Positions 57,928 to 64,000 of a DNA stretch of 64,000 bases are shown piece by piece. The notes beneath the pieces are model-generated. The model made no database searches. It worked only from the letters and a program-made list of their open reading frames with translations, and was not told where the DNA came from. Source of the DNA: a virus. The stretch is from IMG/VR virus record IMGVR_UViG_3300031784_002630, positions 1 to 64,000 of that record. The stretch is one strand, 5' to 3'. The position numbers and the translations under genes were made by a program. Each line of letters opens with the position of its first letter. Position 1 is the first letter of the stretch.

Positions 57928-59888
57928 TGAATAACAAGGAAAAACTATTATTTTTTACACCTCACTTATCAACAGGTGGATTACCTCAAGTATTGGTAAA
58001 TAAAATTTCTTTATTAAAAGATGAATATGATATTTTATGTGTTGAACACCATAATCATGCGTGGTTATTTAATGTACAAAGAAATAGAGTATTGGAACTT
58101 ATTGGTGAAGACAAATTGATTACATTAGATGATAGTAGAAGAAAAGAACACTTCACTGAATTACTAACATCGTTTGACCCTGATTTAGTATGTTTAGAAG
58201 AATTTCCTGAATATTTTTTAGAGGATGAAATAACTGCGGTTGTTTATAACAAACAAAGAAAATATAAAGTATTTGAAACTACGCACGATTCATCATTTCC
58301 TGTTCAAAATAAAAGATGGTTTCCTGATAAATTTTTATTTGTTAGTCCTTTTAACGCTTTCAGATATTCAGTATATGATATACCATACGAAGTTATTGAA
58401 TACCCTGTTGATTTCAAATCAAGAGACCAAGAAAAATATAAAGAATTACTCGGTCTTGAAAAAGATTGTATACACATTGTAAATGTTGGTTTATTTACCC
58501 AAAGAAAAAATCAGGGTTATTTGTTTGAAATTGCTCGTAAATTACAAGGTCATAAATTTAGATTTCACTTCTTAGGTAATCAAGCTGGTAATTTTAAAGA
58601 TTATTGGGAACCTTTAATGAATAACAAACCTGATAACTGTATTGTTTGGGGTGAAAGACATGATGTCTATAACTTTTTACAAGCGGCTGATTTATTCTTC
58701 TTCGCATCAAAAGGTGACCGAAATAATAAAGAATTAAATCCAATTGCAATTAAAGAAGCGTTGGAATATAAAATGCCAATGATGATGTTTAATTTAGATG
58801 TTTACTGTGGTAAATATGACATTTATGATAACATCACATATCTTACTGGAGATATAAACCAGGATACAAACTTACTACTTAAAAAATTTAACATGGATAA
58901 TTTACAAAACTTAATGCACATCAGCTACGAAAAAGATGAAAACAAAATCAATATTTTTTACAGTGGTTACGACCCAATTGATTATAAAGTATCGTTCAAA
59001 TGTTTAACATCGGGAGCACCAATGTATTGGATGAATTTTAAAGCCGACTCACCTTTGGGTTGGTTTGTAATACCAATACCTCAACATATCATAAAGTTCC
59101 ATCAATTGGCAACTTTTAGAGGTTTCTCACTTGATTTTTATGACCAAAATGACAATTTAAAATACAGTCACGAAATTGTTGTAAATGATATTTTTCCAAG
59201 ATTACCTAAAGTAAATTTTGAACCATTTGATTGTTCATTCAGGAATTATATAGAATTCTTTAGTGATGACATTTACGGTAGTTTTAACCTAAATGATATG
59301 GATACGGTAATTGATGTTGGTGCTAATATTGGTTTATTTGCTAAGTACATGTACGCTAAAGACGCTAAAAAAGTTATTTTAGTTGAAGCGAATCCTTTAT
59401 TGGATAAAAATATTAAAACAGTTTTAGGTTCTGATTATGAAAAATCACCGGTCTATTTAGCACCTTTAACAGGTAAGAAACAAAACATAAAGTTTCATTA
59501 CTCAACAAAAAATTCAACAATTGGTACTCATACTTTTGATAACTCAAATCCATCGTACAGTGATTTAGATTCAACTATGGACTTAGAAACCATAACATTT
59601 GATGAGATTGTTAACGAAAATAATTTAACAAATATTTCATTATTTAAATGTGATATTGAGGGTGGTGAATATGAGTTAATTGAATCATTAACTGATGAAC
59701 AAATGAATATGATTGAAAAGTTTATTATTGAGTTTCATGGTAATAATAATGGTGAATTGATACCAATGGTGGATAAGTTAACTAAATTTGGATTTGAATG
59801 TGAATTATTCACACTACATATGACTCGTAAAGATAGGGTTAGTGTTAATGAACCTCACGGTGTTTTAATCACTAAAAGAAAAAAATAA
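57927..59888 (+). CDS. GT4-like glycosyltransferase fused to FkbM methyltransferase, 653 aa
   Basis: Residues 1-300 are a GT-B (GT4-like) transferase: FFTPHLSTGGLPQVLVN at the start, VNVGLFTQRKNQGYLFEIARKL near 180-203, and NPIAIKEALEYKMPMMMFN near 271. Residues about 345-440 form a beta domain like that of the TibC-like proteins. From about 450 comes an FkbM methyltransferase: DTVIDVGANIGLFAKYM with GANIG binding AdoMet, LVEANP and LFKCDIEGGEYELIESL. The fusion suggests sugar transfer followed by its O-methylation. Confidence 0.85.
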   Translation: MNNKEKLLFFTPHLSTGGLPQVLVNKISLLKDEYDILCVEHHNHAWLFNVQRNRVLELIGEDKLITLDDSRRKEHFTELLTSFDPDLVCLEEFPEYFLEDEITAVVYNKQRKYKVFETTHDSSFPVQNKRWFPDKFLFVSPFNAFRYSVYDIPYEVIEYPVDFKSRDQEKYKELLGLEKDCIHIVNVGLFTQRKNQGYLFEIARKLQGHKFRFHFLGNQAGNFKDYWEPLMNNKPDNCIVWGERHDVYNFLQAADLFFFASKGDRNNKELNPIAIKEALEYKMPMMMFNLDVYCGKYDIYDNITYLTGDINQDTNLLLKKFNMDNLQNLMHISYEKDENKINIFYSGYDPIDYKVSFKCLTSGAPMYWMNFKADSPLGWFVIPIPQHIIKFHQLATFRGFSLDFYDQNDNLKYSHEIVVNDIFPRLPKVNFEPFDCSFRNYIEFFSDDIYGSFNLNDMDTVIDVGANIGLFAKYMYAKDAKKVILVEANPLLDKNIKTVLGSDYEKSPVYLAPLTGKKQNIKFHYSTKNSTIGTHTFDNSNPSYSDLDSTMDLETITFDEIVNENNLTNISLFKCDIEGGEYELIESLTDEQMNMIEKFIIEFHGNNNGELIPMVDKLTKFGFECELFTLHMTRKDRVSVNEPHGVLITKRKK

Positions 59889-60730
59889 TGAATATTTTTT
59901 CATTAAATAGTGTTAACAATAAGGTTACTTTTAGAACTCACGGTGTTTCTAAAGTAATAAATGATGATGAATTTCCATTAAATGTGTATTTTTCAAAATA
60001 CATTAATGACGAAATTGTTTGGAAATCAACCGCAAATGACAATTGGTTTGTAGATTACAACGATTTTAATTTTAAGAATATTACTGTAACCACTAAATCA
60101 GGTAAAACTATTTTTGAGGAAAGGTTCATACCAAATAAACAAGATTTTTTACACCAAATATTCTTAACATATTGTTCATCAAACCCTAATAATGTTGGTT
60201 TGGCTATAGGAACACATGATGGTGAATATGGTGAATGGGTACAATCTGTTAAAGAAGGACACACAAACGCAATTCTTGTTGAAGCGTCTGATAAACAATT
60301 TAATGGTTTAATAAACAATTATAAATCAATTAACAACGTTAAACTAATTCAGTCTTTAATAACACCAAATGGGGATGAAGTTTCTTTCTATGAAAGTGAA
60401 TCAGGTTATTTTAATTCAACAGATATTAATCATTTTGAAAAATTTAATATTACAGATATTGTTGAAACAAGAAAAACATCAATATCGTTAAAAGATTTAA
60501 TTATAAATAATTTTGATACTAAACCTTTTTGGATGCACTTAGATGTTGAGGGGTTAGACGCTAAATTAATTTTATCGTTAAAAAATAATACCCATCTGTT
60601 ATCTGATTTTATTATTTTTGAAAACTCAAATATTACTGATGAAGATAATGATGAGGTAAATAATTTTTTATTATCTTTAGGGTATGAACTATTTAATTAC
60701 GATATTTCAACATTAGCAATTAAAAATTAA
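59888..60730 (+). CDS. FkbM-like methyltransferase with N-terminal beta domain, 280 aa
   Basis: The C-terminal two thirds have GLAIGTHDGEYGEWV near 101-115, AILVEASDKQFNGL and FWMHLDVEGLDAKLILSL near 216-233, the FkbM plan. The AdoMet loop is GTHDGEYG, a variant of GANIG. The N-terminal 80 residues (VTFRTHGVSKVI, FPLNVYFSKY, NDNWFVDYN) look like the beta domain of the neighbouring heptosyltransferase-like proteins. Starts one base inside the previous stop. Confidence 0.75.
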   Translation: MNIFSLNSVNNKVTFRTHGVSKVINDDEFPLNVYFSKYINDEIVWKSTANDNWFVDYNDFNFKNITVTTKSGKTIFEERFIPNKQDFLHQIFLTYCSSNPNNVGLAIGTHDGEYGEWVQSVKEGHTNAILVEASDKQFNGLINNYKSINNVKLIQSLITPNGDEVSFYESESGYFNSTDINHFEKFNITDIVETRKTSISLKDLIINNFDTKPFWMHLDVEGLDAKLILSLKNNTHLLSDFIIFENSNITDEDNDEVNNFLLSLGYELFNYDISTLAIKN

Positions 60731-60732
60731 AT

Positions 60733-61377
60733 ATGGCAAACGGAGTTTATAAAATAACAGATGACTTTGAAAAAGAACTTGGTAGATATACTGGAGCACC
60801 TTATGTTGTTACATTAGATAACATGAGTAACGCATTATTTTTAGCATTGTATTATGAAAAAAATATAACCAAATCAATTCAAAGTGAAAAAATATCAATA
60901 CCAAATAGAACATATCCTTCAGTTCCTTGTGAAATAATACACGCAGGATTAAAAGTTGATTTTATACCTGTTGATGGAAAAACAATTAAAGGTTCTTATC
61001 AATTAATTGGTTCAAATGTTTGGGATTCAGCATTGTCATTTACTGCTGACATGTATAAACCAAATAGTCACATGTGTATTTCATTTACAGGACCATATAA
61101 ACACTTTAAACTAAGTAAAGGTGGTGCAATACTAACAGATAGTTTAGATGCGTATCACTGGTTTAAACGAGCAAGATATAGTGGTAGACGTGAATGTTCA
61201 TATCATGATGATAACTTGGATATGTTAGGTTGGAACTTTTATATGATGCCTGAGTTAGCAACACGTGGTTTACTACTAATGAATCAATTCTATAATATTG
61301 ATGGTACTAAAAAACAAAATAATGATTTAGAATTACCATATCCTGATTTATCAAAATTTGAAATTTATAAACAATGA
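60733..61377 (+). CDS. Short DegT/DnrJ-type aminotransferase-like protein, 214 aa
   Basis: Resembles the first half of sugar aminotransferases of the DegT/DnrJ/EryC1/StrS family: ELGRYTGAPYVVTLDNMSNALFLAL (residues 14-38), ISIPNRTYPSVPCEIIHAGLKVDFIPVD, a DSALSFTADMY segment, and SFTGPYKHFKLSKGGAILTD near 114-133 where the PLP lysine lies. Family members have about 370 residues; the C-terminal domain is missing. It may be a dimeric minimal enzyme or a non-catalytic remnant. Three bases after the FkbM-like gene. Confidence 0.75.
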   Translation: MANGVYKITDDFEKELGRYTGAPYVVTLDNMSNALFLALYYEKNITKSIQSEKISIPNRTYPSVPCEIIHAGLKVDFIPVDGKTIKGSYQLIGSNVWDSALSFTADMYKPNSHMCISFTGPYKHFKLSKGGAILTDSLDAYHWFKRARYSGRRECSYHDDNLDMLGWNFYMMPELATRGLLLMNQFYNIDGTKKQNNDLELPYPDLSKFEIYKQ

Positions 61378-61946
61378 TTAAAGTTTTAGTTGGTAATGGT
61401 GGTCACGCTCGTGAAGTTATGTCACAAATGGGTGTTAAATTAAAAAGATTTGTTGATGACGAATATGTTAACTCAGATACATTACCATTATCTTCATTAC
61501 AACCTGATAAACATGTTGTAATGGTTGCAGTTGCAAACTCTAAAGATAGATACGATATAATACAAAGATTACCAAAAAACACAAAATATTTTACATTCAT
61601 ACATCCCACAGCTATTATCATGGATGATGTAGAAATTGGTGATGGTAGTTTTATTGGTGCTTATTCAATATTAACAACTAATATTAAATTAGGTTCACAC
61701 ACATTATTAAATCGTAGTAACCATATTGGTCATGATTGTATCATTGGTGATTATTTTAGTGCAATGCCAGGTTCTATTGTTTCAGGAAATGTCACAATAG
61801 GTGATAAAGTTTATTTAGGAACTAATTCATCAATTAAAGAAAAATTATCAGTTGTTGATAATGTAACAATAGGTTTAAACACTGGTATTGTTAAAAACAT
61901 TAATAAAGAAGGAATTTACGTTGGAGCAAATACAAGAATGTTATGA
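61374..61946 (+). CDS. PglD/NeuD-type sugar O- or N-acetyltransferase, 190 aa
   Basis: The N-terminal Rossmann-like sugar-binding part starts KVLVGNGGHAREVM (residues 3-16), typical of PglD/NeuD. A left-handed parallel beta helix with hexapeptide repeats follows (VEIGDGSFIGAYSIL, IKLGSHTLLNRSNHIGHDC, VTIGDKVYLGTNS). The catalytic His of NHIGHD is present. These enzymes acetylate amino sugars or sialic acids with acetyl-CoA. Next to the aminotransferase-like gene, an amino-sugar acceptor is likely. Four-base overlaps on both sides. Confidence 0.88.
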   Translation: MIKVLVGNGGHAREVMSQMGVKLKRFVDDEYVNSDTLPLSSLQPDKHVVMVAVANSKDRYDIIQRLPKNTKYFTFIHPTAIIMDDVEIGDGSFIGAYSILTTNIKLGSHTLLNRSNHIGHDCIIGDYFSAMPGSIVSGNVTIGDKVYLGTNSSIKEKLSVVDNVTIGLNTGIVKNINKEGIYVGANTRML

Positions 61947-63697
61947 AAGTAAGTGTTATAGTACCCGCTTATAAATTTGCGAATTATTTAGAACAAGCGT
62001 TATTGTCCGCTTTATGGCAAAAAACAAGTTTTGAGTTTGAGGTATTAGTTAGAGATGATTTTTCTCAAGATGGTTCAGAGCAAATTATTGAGCGATTAAC
62101 TAATTTTTATCCCAATTTAAAACATTTTCGTGCAACTGAAAATTTAGGTTTTCATAAAAACATACCATTTTTATTATCGCAAGCACAAGGTGAATATATC
62201 GCCTATTTAGATGGAGATGATTATTTTTTTAATGAGTATAAATTACAAAAACAAGTTGATTTTTTAGATGCAAACCCTGACTATTCAATGCATTGTACAG
62301 GTTATTGGTTATACACTAATGGTATTTATACCCCCAACAAAACTAATACATGGTTATGTAGTCCAATTAAAGACATAACAACAGAAGACTTATTTGTAGA
62401 GAATTACGTATCTTTTGGAAGAATGTTTAGAAATTACAAAGATTTAATTAAACCATACATGATGTCATTACCTTATTTAGATTATCCTGTCAATTATGAG
62501 TTATCATTAAGAGGTAAGATACGTGGTGATGAATGGGTTGGTGGTATATACAGAGAACATGGTCAAGGTGTTTTAACATCACTTTCACCTGAAGAAAAAA
62601 AACAAACACATAAATACGTAAGAGATTACCTATATAACAGACACAATCAAATGAAAAATAAAACAATTACAATCATAGATTCTTTTGTTCATAACAAAGA
62701 AGTTGAAGTTAAATTATCACAATTTTTGGATATTTTAAAAGGAAATAATCAAGATACTTTATTAGTATCTAACACAATTATTAAACCTGAAATTTTATCC
62801 AAAACAAACTATTACTTATACGACTCAAATAATAAATTGTTTGAAAATGATTATACAAATGTTAGTAATGTGACTTTATATCATTTGAGAGATGATATTG
62901 ATATTTTTGATGTTATGCCAGGTTTACAAAGACATGGTCTACCTGTATTAGTTAATCTATTCAATTCTTTAATATTTGCAAAGTCATTAGGTTATACCCA
63001 CTTTCAAAGATTAGAAGTTGATGATAAACTTTCAGAGTCATCTTGGGATTACATAAATACCGTACCATCATTGTGTCACGACAATGGTAAAAAAGGATTG
63101 TTTTATTTTAATGAAAATGACTCAAGAAAAGATGTTTCGTTTCACTATTTTTACTGTGAGATTGAGTATTTTTTACAAATCATTAAACGAATTACATGTG
63201 AACAAGATTATGTAAATTATTTAATGGATAGGTTTGGTAATTTAGATTTTAAAATTGCCGAAGAATATTTGTATCAGAATATTATTGATAATGATATTGA
63301 CTCACACATTTTAAGAAAAACTGGTGACCAACAAACAATTGATTTTGAAGGTACCTTATGGAATACTGAGACTTCAATTAGTAACATATCCCCCAAGTAT
63401 GAAGGTTGTTCAACAAGAATATATAAAGTATATAGAAATATTGATAGTGTAAAAACATTAACAAACTATTTGGCTGTTGTATCTTACAACTATACAGATA
63501 CACCAAAAAATAGAGTTGTTATATCATATTTTAATGACGGAACTGAACAAACATTTAATCAATCTGTTAGTGGAAAACATAGTTGGTCATACTATATTCC
63601 AAAAGATGGTTTAGAAAAAATTGATGTGTATGAAGATGGTAGATTTCTATATTCTGAAACAAATAACAATGTATATGCTAACATGTATATTAAATGA
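61943..63697 (+). CDS. GT2 glycosyltransferase with long C-terminal extension, 584 aa
   Basis: Residues 1-230 are a GT2 domain: KVSVIVPAYKFANYLEQALLS at the start, VLVRDDFSQDGSEQI near 33-47 and AYLDGDDYFF near 91-100, which holds the DxD-type metal site. Then about 200 residues (DSFVHNKEVEVKLSQFLDIL, HFQRLEVDDKLSESSWDY) look like a second, degenerate GT-A-type module. The last 120 are beta-rich (TRIYKVYRNIDSVK..., SWSYYIPKDG). Four-base overlap with the acetyltransferase. Confidence 0.82.
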   Translation: MKVSVIVPAYKFANYLEQALLSALWQKTSFEFEVLVRDDFSQDGSEQIIERLTNFYPNLKHFRATENLGFHKNIPFLLSQAQGEYIAYLDGDDYFFNEYKLQKQVDFLDANPDYSMHCTGYWLYTNGIYTPNKTNTWLCSPIKDITTEDLFVENYVSFGRMFRNYKDLIKPYMMSLPYLDYPVNYELSLRGKIRGDEWVGGIYREHGQGVLTSLSPEEKKQTHKYVRDYLYNRHNQMKNKTITIIDSFVHNKEVEVKLSQFLDILKGNNQDTLLVSNTIIKPEILSKTNYYLYDSNNKLFENDYTNVSNVTLYHLRDDIDIFDVMPGLQRHGLPVLVNLFNSLIFAKSLGYTHFQRLEVDDKLSESSWDYINTVPSLCHDNGKKGLFYFNENDSRKDVSFHYFYCEIEYFLQIIKRITCEQDYVNYLMDRFGNLDFKIAEEYLYQNIIDNDIDSHILRKTGDQQTIDFEGTLWNTETSISNISPKYEGCSTRIYKVYRNIDSVKTLTNYLAVVSYNYTDTPKNRVVISYFNDGTEQTFNQSVSGKHSWSYYIPKDGLEKIDVYEDGRFLYSETNNNVYANMYIK

Positions 63698-64000
63698 TAT
63701 CATTAACCATTACAACGTGTAAAAGATTTTCATTGTTTGAAAGAACAATAAATTCTTTCTATAATAATTGTGTTGACCGTGATTTGATATCACACATCTT
63801 TCATTATGATGATTCATCTTCAGATTTTGAAAGGAAAGAAATGTTTCTTTTATTAAAGAAATTATTTCCAAAGGTGATGTTAACATCAATAACATTTCAA
63901 CCTTCAGATTTTAATACCAGAAAAAGACATTTGGAGATTATGAAAGTTTGGAAAACAAACAATGAAAAATTTAATTTTGATTATGTGTTTCATTTAGAGG
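63694..64000 (+). CDS. GT2-type glycosyltransferase, partial (N-terminus)
   Basis: Starts at the ATG overlapping the previous stop by four bases and runs off the right edge after 102 codons. MISLTITTCKRFSLFERTIN, then FYNNCVDRDLISHIFHYDDS, fits the first strands of a GT2 domain with the early Asp pair. Continues the glycan operon beyond the window. Confidence 0.7.
   Translation, partial: MISLTITTCKRFSLFERTINSFYNNCVDRDLISHIFHYDDSSSDFERKEMFLLLKKLFPKVMLTSITFQPSDFNTRKRHLEIMKVWKTNNEKFNFDYVFHLE

Noticed and set aside
1-64000. tRNA genes, insertion sequences, introns and attachment sites
   Set aside because: None recognised by eye; no cloverleaf with a TTCGA arm, no transposase and no integrase were seen.

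Overview
The window is best read as part of a large, AT-rich tailed (T4-like) phage genome that infects a member of the Bacteroidota. The phage signs are a gp46/gp47 (SbcC/SbcD-like) pair, a DnaG-type primase, a RuvC-like resolvase, an endolysin with spanin-like partners, tail and fibre proteins, two DNA methyltransferases each followed upstream by a homing endonuclease, and dense overlapping small genes. The host signs are promoters of the Bacteroidota form TTTG-N19/20-TAnnTTTG, a sigma factor very close in sequence to the Bacteroidota primary sigma, an Hc1/histone-H1-like protein, and SprB-type repeats (known from Flavobacterium gliding adhesins) in a virion protein. I see no tRNA, rRNA, IS element or CRISPR array. 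No stretch over 300 bases lacks a gene; the longest, 30460-30708, holds a candidate structured RNA.

Layout. Positions 1-5.8 kb: a WCT-motif protein running off the left edge, unknown genes, a degenerate AdoMet-synthetase-like protein, and a DNA methyltransferase with an HNH endonuclease. 5.8-13.8 kb: glutaredoxin, thioredoxin, a PcfJ-like protein, a WCT/leucine-rich-repeat protein, a Dam-like methyltransferase with a LAGLIDADG endonuclease, and a complete DnaJ. 13.8-22.3 kb: overlapping small genes, the Hc1-like protein, a repeat-bearing acidic protein, a lysis cluster, and the sigma factor. 22.3-30.5 kb: replication and recombination (SbcC-like, SbcD-like, PD-(D/E)XK nuclease, primase, RuvC-like). 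30.7-37.7 kb: virion structural/adhesion proteins. 37.8-44.9 kb (minus strand): seven glycosyltransferase-type genes, including a GT10 fucosyltransferase-like one. 45.2-51.9 kb: three paralogous LamG-type fibre proteins. 52.0-64.0 kb (plus strand): a tightly packed operon of sugar-nucleotide, glycosyltransferase, carbamoyltransferase, FkbM methyltransferase, aminotransferase-like and acetyltransferase genes, cut by the right edge.

How the parts may work together. The plus-strand operon contains an HldD-like heptose epimerase, a GT9 protein and a protein closely resembling the bacterial autotransporter O-heptosyltransferase (TibC) family, immediately beside the fibre genes. This suggests phage-directed glycosylation, possibly protein O-heptosylation of the phage's own adhesins. 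Two promoter classes are visible: a host-like TAnnTTTG class and a TATTTATA class in front of virion-type genes. In both, the motif often ends exactly four bases before the ATG, which suggests leaderless transcripts. Genes with the TATTTATA motif frequently encode proteins with a short hydrophobic leader ending in (L/I)-x-E, like T4 capsid-targeting sequences. Functions given for these systems are inferences from sequence read by eye; no database search was run.
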